Assembly: GCA_030295235.1 (NCBI GenBank)
Contig: AP026129.1
Coordinates: forward strand, 744,001-808,000
From: Fistulifera solaris
Taxonomy: Eukaryota > Bacillariophyta > Bacillariophyceae > Naviculales > Stauroneidaceae
DNA: 64,000 bases
Direction of reading: 5' to 3'
Numbering within the stretch: position 1 is the first letter of the stretch; every line of letters starts with the position of its first letter. The notes under the pieces were generated by a model. The model had not been told where the DNA came from and searched no databases. It saw only the letters and a program-made list of their open reading frames with translations. Positions 22,024 to 31,737 of this stretch are shown piece after piece. Position numbers and translations under genes: made by a program.

Positions 22024-25000
22024 CTAACGAACACATGCAGAAATTACATCGCAAGTTCGAGATAAGTATCCGAAACCTGGTTTGGCATTCTTGATCAGCA
22101 ACGCTCTGATCTTTTCAATATCTACCGATCCTTCGAACGTATTCAAAATCACATTCATTGGGGCGAATGGATAATCGATAGTGAGTTCGAAGCTTGCACT
22201 AAGTTTCGAAGGACTTTCACTAAAATCGACTTCAACTTTGAACGTCAAAACATCCCCATCGTTCGATGTCAAAATGCTCCGTGACGGCGCCGTAGCACCA
22301 ATAATTCCATGGCTGTTTGTTCGAGTCGCCCCATTTGCCATTGGAAATGACGTAGAGCTTCGCTAATCTGCGATGTATGTTGAAGAGCTTTTCCTGACCA
22401 TTCCTTGCAAAGAGACTGGACTCTTGCTTTGACAAAAGGAGATAGTAGCGGTACACGAAGACATTGAAAATTTCTTGTACTTTCCGCGATGGCACTGACT
22501 GGTTCAGCAAGGCATTTCACTTCTCCTAGTTTCGAAATAGTAAACGTAAGGGCAACACAAGCATCTGTGGTCAAACCAACGTATTGGAACGTCAGTTCTC
22601 TCTCAGATATAGCTGGAGCTTTCCATCGATGCATACCCTTAGCATACGAATACATCCGTGCCAAAGACTCTGCCCGTGGCCGACACAAATCTCGTTTTTC
22701 GACTAGCGCTCTACGCTTCGCGTCCTCATTGGTTACGTTGAGCGAAAGCTTGTATAGACGATCTTTCCCATCCAGCGCTTCTTTCGCATTGGAAAGCTCT
22801 TCTTGCAGCTTACTCACTTCGACCTGAAGCTTATCAACAAGATGCTGACATAAATAGTTATTAGATGACAGCAGGTATTCTCAAGTGTCAAGGCATTTTT
22901 TGCTTACCTTTCGTTGAGACAAGCTTCGTTTTCGTGCTCGTAGTGCAGCTCGTTGTTCGAGACTCGATAAGAGGAGGAGGCTCTCTTCAACCCACGAGCA
23001 GTTTTTATCTATGACGTGTACTTTTGCAAAAGCTCCGAGTAGAGATCATTCAAAGGGACCGCTAGCGTATCTGCAACCGAAATTAGCCAATTGGTCCATC
23101 TTTTCAGCTCATTGGCTTGCACACGTTGTACCAGCATCTTGTACTTATGCTTCTTGCCGCTGTTCAGAGCACGCTGAAGATTGCCAGAGACTAGCTTAAT
23201 CTGGTCATCTAAAGGCGGATCTGTTGTTTCCTTAATGTGATCGACAACTTGAGAATAGACAGCATTCAGAGTAACCCCATATTCTGCATCCCTTAACAGA
23301 CCGGTTACTTCTTTAAGAAAGTCTGAAGAGCATGGCGTCTTTTCAAAGTCAAGACTCAAGGCAGAAAAGACGTCCTTCCATGTCAACGGCATCTCAATCG
23401 ACGAAGGGGTCGACTCTTCTTGCTCGGCTAGTGACAACGCTACTTTCTCACCATCCCCCGGATCGATAATCTGACCATCATTGGAAAGGGATAAGCGAGG
23501 TTCCGGGGCAAGACTAAACCGCCGGGAGGAAATCGATGATCGTTGTCGACGGCTTCTAGCGGTTTTAGGTGAAGCGTTCATCGATGCTTCCAGATCAAAC
23601 TCTGTTGCCATCAGAAGTGCGCTCATGTTCATTTCGAGCTCCACGGTGTTTTCTTCTTCCAACTGCATCCTTGAATCGTCTTGAACTCCTGCAGATACAC
23701 CATGATCAGGGCTACGGCTAAGAATATGTGACTTCTCATGGGGTGGGGCCTCGCCCTCCAAGAAAACATTAAACTTCAGTAGATCGGACATATTGGCCTC
23801 TAATGCTACTGTATTGTGCCTCGACACATCTCTGTCATCCATACCGGAATCATTCATATCATGGCTGTTCTCGGTAATTCCGTGTTCAGATTCTTTTCCG
23901 CTTACACTTGTCGCATCGTGAGCATTGTCTTTGTTCAGGTCGTCTTTTCAAGACAATGATCTTGTAGGAGCTCATCCATGTTCATCTCTAATTGGACTGT
24001 TTCTTGCTCCTTGGATTCTGATAACGACTCAAGAGACATATCACAGCCAGACTCTTGTGCATTCTTAGCACTATCGACTTTCATGCCGATTGAAGGGCTA
24101 CTCATGTAGAAGCCAGATTGGGGCGGAACTCCATTTAGTAAGGCATTCATGTCAGCTTCAATCTCGACTGTGTCTTCTGGAAGGACTTCAGCAACTTTCA
24201 ACTTTTTAGCGGGCATAGGTGTCAAATTCATCGACGGGCTACTCTTATTGAATTCAACGAATTCGGGCGAGCCAAACTCGACATGACGAACAGCGTCTCC
24301 TTTTTTTCGGGCACTTCCGTGCTTTCGAAGAGACGAGTGAATCACAGACGCTTGATGCTTCTTCGATCCGATGCTGACATGTAGTTCTTCGGTAAGAGCG
24401 TTCGTCCTATTGTTTCTGGCTGGTGTTAGATCATCCAAACCATGCGATTCGTCTTGTATAAAAGGCTCAGGGTTCGAATCGGCTTTCAGTGGCGACTTTG
24501 ACGAAGTATTAGTGGCACTACGAGTGTTTCTAGCCGGGGAGTCGATGCTCATTGGATTTGCAATACGCCTAGGAGAAGCCGAAAGCTTGGTGGGTGTCAG
24601 CGTTTTCTGAGCGGAAGCTGACTTGAAGGGACTTAAAGTACCTGGTAAAGCCACTTCATCTGTCGCCATGGTGTTGTCCATAAAAACCTGACCCAAGCTG
24701 CTGGCGTTTATTTCGGTCTTAGTGGCGCTACGAGTGTTTCTTGCCGGGGAATCGATGCTCATGGGATTTGCGATGCGCCGAGGCGAAGCCGATAGCTTTG
24801 TGGGAGTCAGCACTTTCTGAGTTGATGGGGGCTTAAAGGGACTCAAGACGTTGGCTTTGACCCCTTCACTAGATGTTGGGCTGCTATCAACAGAGGCTTG
24901 ACTCGAAGCACTTGTGTTCATATCATTCTTACTGGCGCTACGTGTATTTGGAGCTGGCGAGTCGATGCGCATGGGATTTGCGATGCGGCGAGGGGAAGCC

Positions 25001-26528
25001 GACAACCTGGTGGGAGTCAGTACCCTCTGAGTTGATGCGGTTTTGAGGGGACTAAAGACACTGTTATCGTCCCCTCCACTACATGGTGTACTATTCATTG
25101 ATGCCTGACTCATGCTGCTGGTGTACATGTCGTTCTTAGTGGCGCTACGAGTATTTCTTGCCGGAGAATCGATGCTCATGGGATTTGCGATGCGCCGAGG
25201 CGAAGCCGATAGCTTTGTGGGAGTCAGCACTTTCTGAGCGGATGCGGGCTGTAAGGATGCATTGGGAGTATTTTGAGGGGACACATCCGAGACGCCACTT
25301 TCGCTATGATCTGATTCACTAGTGGGTGGTGCTAGGATAGCTTCTTTCGTAGTTGACGCAAAAGATCGCGAAGCTGATGCTGGGACAACTCCTTCAAAAA
25401 GGTCGTCGAGAGTACGGCTACCAAGATCACTGACTTCAACCTTTCTCGACAGGTCAATAGTAGCGTCGCCTCTGCTTCCCGACGACGAAGATTCCGAGGG
25501 GTGGAGAGGAATGATGTGTTGGACATGAAATCTGATCGATCTGTCATTCGCGACATGTTGCTCATGGAAAGGCGTGTCTTGACTTCCTCTTGACGCTGCT
25601 GGTCACGAGCAAGACGAACTTGCTTCATCGATGCGGCCAATTCTTTATACTTTTGCACCGAGGAGTTGACGTCGACTGTTCCAGGAGTACCATGCCATGA
25701 CTTGCGGCCAACAACAACCGGAGATGGCACATGGTGGAGTGCCGATGCGGTCCCCATGGAGAATCGACGCACATCAATTGTTTCTTTTCTAACGTCCGAC
25801 AGTGGCCCCGCAATCCCCACCACTTCTTTCAACACTGTTTCAGAAGAGGGAGCTTGAACTTCCATGATCACTGCGTCTGAAGAGTCAGCTTTGTTGATGT
25901 CAGCAGGTAGAGGCGGAACTGAGGTCCCGCCGCTCGGTTCATTTTCTTTTAATTCAACAGTGTCATTCTTTTCATTGTGTTGTTTCCTTTCCGCGGCCAG
26001 CTTGGAGAACTCGGCTAGTCTCTGACGTGAAGATGATGCGAGAATAAAGTTAGACGCCGTTAATTCGGTGGTATCCGACAAGACGCTTTGATTGAGCGTG
26101 TCATTTGCTGAGCTACCCGACCCCGTCGAACCGGCCAAACTCAGGAAACTAAGCTCTGCCACATTAGCTGTCACGTCGCCGGTATTCCGATCGATCGATT
26201 CGTTAAGCCCCTGAAATGAAGTATCCTTTTGAAAGGGTGTTTTCGAAGTGCTTTTGAAGTAGTAGGCATGCGCCGCGCCAAGACTGATGCGGTGCTTGGA
26301 CGGCGTTTTGCGCGGAGGAGAGATCACTACTTCCTCCGGTCGCGGAAACTGGCTTTCTGAATCTTCGACACTTCTGGATTTGGGAAGAGCACCGGACAGA
26401 GTCTTGCGGCGTTTCGTATCTCTCTGACCCGTAACGTTTTGCATAGAGTTGCGGAGCACTCCTTGGTCGCTTTGCCGGCGAACCTCTGCAATAACGGGCG
26501 TACCGCGATTTTCGTCAGAGGTGTCCAT
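22024..26528 (-). CDS. KNL1: KNL1/Spc105-like kinetochore scaffold, four frameshifts
   Basis: The corrected product is 1481 residues. The long N-terminal part is disordered and rich in Ser/Thr-Pro; it has KHRISLG (possible PP1-docking motif) and four ~70-residue repeats containing LTPTKLSASPRRIANPMSID. Four MELT-like motifs follow (TVEIEADMNALL, TVQLEMNMDELL, TVALEANMSDLL, TVELEMNMSALL). The C-terminal part matches Spc7/KNL1: LTWKDVFSALSLDFE, a helical KYKMLVQRVQANELKRWTNW segment, a coiled coil, then tandem RWD-like domains ending in ELTIDYPFAP. KNL1 links microtubules to outer-kinetochore complexes and recruits Bub3/Bub1. One intron lies at 22845-22907. Four single-base gaps, all in short homopolymers (near 25505, 23943, 23022 and 22268), split the frame. 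Confidence 0.8.
24541..25240 (-). repeat. Four coding repeats in KNL1-like gene
   Basis: Four near-identical ~70-nt cores at 24541-24611, 24751-24821, 24961-25031 and 25170-25240 recur every ~210 nt. Each encodes LTPTKLSASPRRIANPMSID or a close variant, and the spacers also share phosphosite-like SPF and SPARNTRSATK motifs. Nucleotide conservation suggests recent expansion or homogenisation. Confidence 0.9.
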
Positions 26529-27163
26529 ATTGCAACGATTCCTTCTTTACGGAATGGGACAAAAACAAACGACTTGTCGAAGGTTGTCAAGTTATCGTGA
26601 GGTCGTTCTCCGAAGAAAAATGCATGTGGGTTTTCATCAAGGCAAACGAAAAGGAGGGGCGAGGTGCGAAGGTGAAAAGAGTGACAAAAGAGAGCGGGCG
26701 TACGCATTCAATAAATGATCTTCTTCAAGTACGTACACATATATATGTGAAATCACATAGGAAAAGGTTCTTTGACGTTTTACGTCTACTCAAAGAAGGG
26801 TGACCTTACGCATTACTCGGAGTACTATGACGTTCTTGTACATTGCGCGCAATCCGCGCTCAAAATATTTTTGACCTGGACCTCGGCTCCTCGGCTGGGG
26901 CTGGCTAGGGCTAACGCTAAAGCTTAAGGCTAAAAACCAGTGGTCAGTGGTTCTCTCCCCCCGCTGATTATTTCGGGAAAGAGTGAAATGTTTGTTATGC
27001 AAGAACATTTTGAAAAGAATTGGGCTATTGCAGTGTGCTCTATCTTGTTCGCAATGATTGGAGGTAGGCCAAGGAAAGACAAAGCTACGTCATACTTTAC
27101 GTGGCGTTCTATACATTGAAATACATTTCTAAAGGAAGTAAGCAGAATCCGAACTGAAAAGTA
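26529..27163. other. Upstream region of KNL1-like gene
   Basis: This is 635 nt between KNL1 and the four-helix membrane gene, both on the minus strand. It contains an alternating CACATATATATGTG palindrome near 26737. No gene is supported. Confidence 0.4.
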
Positions 27164-27999
27164 TCATGTTAAAGATCCTTCAGGTGCTTTAGGTGAGACA
27201 AAGCCGCTTGTGGCGCCGCCCCTTCGTACGTCAAATCGCTCTCCAATATACCCATTACTATACGTTGTTCCCGCTGTAAAATGATTTGATGTTACTCTCG
27301 ATTGCGAGTAAGCATCCAGCTTTTCTTCCTCCTCAAGCTCATTTAATAGTGAATGGCGGAAAGTAAAAGTAAGCGCCGCAAAGCCCATGTAAACTATTGT
27401 CAAAAACATACACATAATAGAAAATACCACCGACGAGCGGCTAGCTGCTGAGTGGCGATCATCCCGATCTCTTTGCCTGTCTTCTCCTTCCCTAAAATCT
27501 CGAACCTACGACGGGGTACATGAGTATTTGATGGAGCTTTACAAAAATCATATTAATGCAAGACAATAATCGTACCTCAAACTCCCCAAACAGAACGGAA
27601 CATAGTAATGTCAGGTTGGCAAACATTATAAGCGATCCAATAAACGAACCGACAGCTATTGGTGTTGTTTTGTGGACTTGTGGTGAACAGCACGTGTAGT
27701 ATTCCCCGGTGGGAGATTGCCAACCCAAAACAACCGTCCCAAAAATTGCTAAGAGCGTCGCAAGCACTGCCGTCCACATTGCAGCAAATACCAGCGCCCG
27801 ACTCGTTACAGCAACACGTGCCTCTCCTTCTCCCCCCCTCTTCTTTGTAGTTGTAAAAACTCCCATCGTCAGATGACAAAGCAAATACCAGTGAAGTCAC
27901 AAACGCCATGAAAGTCAGCATCGTAATTAGGGTCCACAGCGAAGCCAGTAGCCCCCTTCTCGTATTTATGATTCCATCCCAGAGAGAATATGACCGCAT
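27164..27999 (-). CDS. Four-helix membrane protein, unknown function
   Basis: Two exons, 27999-27576 and 27505-27164, with a 70-nt GT-AG intron. One extra G in the G7 run near 27835 must be dropped; the model is then 254 residues. Four membrane helices are visible: about residues 17-40 (LASLWTLITMLTFMAFVTSL), 67-91, 107-132 and 165-188. The loop between helices 2 and 3 has a Cys pair (YYTCCSPQVH). The C-terminus is polar and Gly/Ser/Thr-rich with an acidic ELEEEEKLD stretch after helix 4. The topology is like tetraspanins or claudin-type proteins, but no diagnostic motif (such as CCG in loop 2) is present. I do not recognise the family. Confidence 0.65.
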
Positions 28000-28505
28000 G
28001 GTTTTCTATCACTGATCTATAAGATTTAAAAACTAACAAACAACGCATTCAATCATCAATGATTTCGGTTGGCCTTTTCTACTCATTCTCTTAATCTCCT
28101 CGACACGGCGGACTGCGAGCGGAGAGCTGAAAAGCTGAAACGAGCACCAAATAAGGGCCTCTTCTTTATATTCTACAGTCATAAAGAAGTGACATACTTT
28201 CCGTAACAAAATGTTTCCGTTTAACGTTCACAGCAACAGTGATAAACCAGGATACTAGACTTTTTATGTACAAGGTCCAGAAACAGGGAGTCAGTCGGCG
28301 GCTTACTGAGATTCATTTAGTGGAATGAATTAACCGTTTCCAACGGTTTACAATTTGGTCCTAAACACACCTGGTACGTAGTACTTTCTTTCCCTCTCAC
28401 TTATGAGCTCATTATTTAAAGTGATCGATGCTTAAATTGCTAAGGAATGGTCACTAGATCGTCCTATCAGCTGATTCATTTAAAAAGCTCTTTTTTGCCT
28501 CGCTT
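28000..28505. other. Intergenic region
   Basis: This is 506 nt between two minus-strand genes. It includes ACCTGGTACGTAGTAC (28369-28384), a relative of the GTACCTGGTAG motif seen elsewhere. No gene is seen. Confidence 0.4.
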
Positions 28506-29807
28506 TTAAAGCTCGTTACCGATTTCGTTTCCTTGATTAATTTCCGCTTTGTCCTTGGATTCACTTTGGGCTCGGGCCATCCGAATTCGCTCTTCCCAAT
28601 CGACTTTGGATGAAAGTTCCACTTCATGAGGCCAACCAATGCGGGGAATCGAGCTTGAATCATCAACTGGCAGCATATCAACAACGTTGTAATCGATTCT
28701 ATCGGAAACCTTGCGTACGAAAAGCGCACCAGAATCTCGAATCTCTTTGAAATCGTAAACACCTAAAAAATATGGCCCCCATGGTCGCGGCTGGTCGACA
28801 TTTGCAGACTCAGGAACAGTGTATCTTTGATTTTCCCATAAATAGCCGAAAGCAGTGGGAACATGTTCGTCCATGCGTTCGAAGCGGATGTGTTGTATTG
28901 ATGATGACGTCTGATTGCGCCATAACAGATGTCCATTATCATCCATTTTCGGTAGCGTATTCTTAAACTTATCGACATGCATAAGCAAAGTGGGAATGAA
29001 GGTTTCATCAGTCATCAACAGGCCTGAGGACTCCAAAAACTGACGGAAGCGACTGCTTAAACTGTCATCTCGTGCCATTTCAGCAACCAACCAGACACAA
29101 AAGTCGGGTTGTAAAATCATCCATTGACTGCCAAAGTATACTGTCATGGATTTCGACAGTTCCAGTCCGTCTTTGTCCACATATTGAATCGTCACCTCGG
29201 GTTCCGTGCCGTCCCTCGTGTAATGTCTTCGCTTGTGCCAAAATGAAGGGAACTGGTTCACATTTGTAGGTAACAATCCAGTCTCGCAAGCACTGCTAGT
29301 AACAAAGTTGTATGGAAGTTCGGATAATATTCGCGACATAGTCGATGGAGTGTACACGGGAAGACTGTCGCCAGATATGTTAATCCAAACATCCCACTTA
29401 TCCTTTTCTTCCGCGGCCACTTGCACACCCCAGAGAGTAGGAAGGTTCATACTCCATTTGCTCCATGCAACATCGAATTTCGATTCAACTCGGATCGTAT
29501 TTTGGCAAGGACAAGCTTGTATTTCTCGTAAAAGAACGTTGTCGTCGGAGAGTAATAATTGTTGCGCTTTGAGGTCGACATGGATGAGAATCGAGTTGAG
29601 TGGATCTCGGATTGCTCGCAGTAAATGTACGGCGTCGCTCATAGTCCGTTCATTGTGAACTTGCACGAAATAGAATATTCGGAATCCCTCGTCATTCTCG
29701 CCACTCAATGAACCCCGACAGCGATCGGAACACCCGGGCGAAACAGCGGCAACGGACGTTGCAGAGATTAAATAAGAAACGACACACCCCAAATAGCTAA
29801 AATGCAT
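28506..29807 (-). CDS. GT14 (core-2/I-branching, xylosyltransferase-type) glycosyltransferase
   Basis: A 433-residue, intronless protein. Residues 1-22 form a signal peptide or anchor. The Branch domain starts at FRIFYFVQVHNERTMSDAVH, continues with ILIHVDLKA and WSKWSMNLPTLWG, then WDVWINISGDSLPVYTP, FGSQWMILQPDFC and MTDETFIPTLLM. This order matches GT14, which contains beta-1,6-GlcNAc transferases and peptide O-xylosyltransferases of the Golgi lumen. The DET motif probably includes the catalytic acid. Acceptor and donor cannot be told. The C-terminus is charged and lacks an ER-retrieval signal. In diatoms such enzymes may modify secreted glycoproteins or mucilage (inference). Confidence 0.88.
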   Translation of the reverse strand: MHFSYLGCVVSYLISATSVAAVSPGCSDRCRGSLSGENDEGFRIFYFVQVHNERTMSDAVHLLRAIRDPLNSILIHVDLKAQQLLLSDDNVLLREIQACPCQNTIRVESKFDVAWSKWSMNLPTLWGVQVAAEEKDKWDVWINISGDSLPVYTPSTMSRILSELPYNFVTSSACETGLLPTNVNQFPSFWHKRRHYTRDGTEPEVTIQYVDKDGLELSKSMTVYFGSQWMILQPDFCVWLVAEMARDDSLSSRFRQFLESSGLLMTDETFIPTLLMHVDKFKNTLPKMDDNGHLLWRNQTSSSIQHIRFERMDEHVPTAFGYLWENQRYTVPESANVDQPRPWGPYFLGVYDFKEIRDSGALFVRKVSDRIDYNVVDMLPVDDSSSIPRIGWPHEVELSSKVDWEERIRMARAQSESKDKAEINQGNEIGNEL

Positions 29808-30507
29808 AATACGCGATCTTCCTGAAAAGATGTAATGAAGTAGCAGTTTTATATCGCAGAGACAGAAGCTTCATGATCAAATAATAATTGTCGTCGCTAT
29901 CTCCCATCGCACAGTTGAACAAAAAAAATGAATGAATTCATGACTGACATCCAGTCGTGGCCAAAAGGGTAGTGCCAACTGCCGACTAGCTTCACTACTT
30001 TTGGATTTAACATCAGAATAATGTAAAACAACGAAATGCCTAAAAATGTCCACATTGTCATTGAAACATCACTAAGGCAACACAGCTCAAATCACACGAT
30101 AAACATAAGAAAGACGAACGAATGATTAATGATTAAGCAACGCTTTGAACGTTCGACATTGCAATCTCGTAGACCCCGTAGGCATTTATCGAAGTAGGTA
30201 GCACTAGCACTGTGTATTTTATAAACCGTAAGGCCCAAATGCCCTCTTTATGGAATGATGCTTATCGATGTTGTCGCGAAAAAGCACAAAAACTCCCTTT
30301 TTAGCAGCATTACCATTCGTGGCGAAAGTCGGCCCAAACATGGGTAGATAGGTAGTGAAAGATGCTCCAACTGATGCATTTTAAAAACCAGTTAAGAACA
30401 ATGAAGGATTTCATACTGCTTGGATATCGGTATACCTAGCCGCTTACCGCTTGGTAAAAGTTACAAAATGCCGACGCGAATTTCCGTCTCTTTCATGGGC
30501 CTTGACG
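29808..30507. other. Intergenic region with palindrome copy c
   Basis: This is 700 nt between two minus-strand genes. The only structured item is the 21-bp palindrome at 29939-29959. No gene is supported. Confidence 0.4.
29939..29959. repeat. 21-bp 8-5-8 palindrome, copy c
   Basis: Arms CATGACTG and CAGTCGTG surround the spacer ACATC, with one mismatch between arms. It lies 132 nt upstream of the GT14 start codon. Confidence 0.7.
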
Positions 30508-31311
30508 TTACAATACCCAGTCATCGGGCCACCAATCCCCTGTTGGTAGCGCAAGTTGGAAATTCAATCTTGAGCGAATCGTACATTCGAACCAGCCTTT
30601 GTCGCGACAAGTGTCGCTCATGAGTATCAATGCAAGGTAAACTCCAGCTACCTGAAGTACCAAAGCCATTACCAACCACACACAACCGATGCACCGTGGC
30701 GGAAAACACTTTCTTGATTCTTCATACAACGTGTATGCGTCACTCCCGGGCTGACTGCGCCACACAAGATGGCCGAAAATATCGAGTAAGGCTGACATTG
30801 ACAAAGATACCCCGAAGAAGAGAATAACAAATTGCAAGATGGAATTGAAAATCTTCCATTCCACATAGATGAGGCCCAATAGAATTGTCGAGTAGATGAC
30901 AATTAAGAACACCAGAGTTCGGTTGGGCGAGTAGCACAGGCTGATCAGAAGCGCTGCTACCAACAAAAGTGCTGCCGCTGTTGCAGTCCTTCGTCCACCA
31001 CAGCAAACTGTAAATACCACGCCCCACACTGCCTCACCAAGATAACCAGCAGGTGCAATAAGACATCTCCAACCTCCTCTATACCTTGTGACGCCGCCTT
31101 CGTTTTCATACACCTGCAATTGTAAAACCCGGCCGCCAGTAAACCAGCATACTGCCGCATGAGATATTTCATGAATCGATGTCGCTAATAATCTCACGGG
31201 CTTGAATAAGAAAGCATCTCGTAGAAGAATGACACCAACACCATAAACGACGTAAAGATAAAGGAAGGCACGCTGTTCATCGTTGCAACAGATGACTTCG
31301 TCTGCCGCCAT
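30508..31311 (-). CDS. M50B-like membrane zinc peptidase
   Basis: A 267-residue membrane protein from the ATG at 31311 (MAADEV). The zinc motif HEISH is at residues 47-51 inside the segment LLATSIHEISHAAVCWFTGG, followed by VLQLQVYENEGGVTRYRGG. This pattern is that of the peptidase M50B-like family (PF13398-type). At least five further hydrophobic helices follow. M50 proteins are site-2-like intramembrane proteases, but the M50B branch is poorly characterised; no LDG-type second ligand motif is obvious, though DIFGH near residue 180 is a candidate. It is divergent from the SAMHD1-like gene. Confidence 0.82.
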   Translation of the reverse strand: MAADEVICCNDEQRAFLYLYVVYGVGVILLRDAFLFKPVRLLATSIHEISHAAVCWFTGGRVLQLQVYENEGGVTRYRGGWRCLIAPAGYLGEAVWGVVFTVCCGGRRTATAAALLLVAALLISLCYSPNRTLVFLIVIYSTILLGLIYVEWKIFNSILQFVILFFGVSLSMSALLDIFGHLVWRSQPGSDAYTLYEESRKCFPPRCIGCVWLVMALVLQVAGVYLALILMSDTCRDKGWFECTIRSRLNFQLALPTGDWWPDDWVL

Positions 31312-31737
31312 GTCTCTGTACAATGGGCGTCGAGAATCAGTTGCTTGAAAGAATTCCTATAATCTTGGTGTTATCATCGTGCCGTAAAGACTTTCATCGA
31401 TCATCAAGTGTACCTGCATACATCTTTCACTTGCCATTTGCCATACCTCTAGGATCGGAATGAAATTTTTCGTCGCGCAACCGAATCCTAAGCAGTCACC
31501 ATGTTGTTTCGTGCTTAACAACCGGTACCTATTTTTCCTCCGCGTTACTTTCCTACCTACAGTCGTTTTTCTGACGGTTGATTCAAATAAAGGTGCGCTC
31601 ATGTGTGAATGCAATCATCGTGGGATGATGCGACTGAAATCAGAACACCAACATAAAAACAAGTGCATGTCAAAGGATCCGACTCAATTTGATACAACTG
31701 ATAAAACTTAGCGACATTGACCGCCTAACAAGTCGCG
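31312..31737. other. Divergent promoter region
   Basis: This is 426 nt between the M50B and SAMHD1-like start codons. No gene or repeat is supported. Confidence 0.4.

Noticed and set aside
24464-24476. GGTTCGAATC tRNA B-box-like sequence
   Set aside because: Lies inside KNL1 coding sequence; no cloverleaf stems around it.
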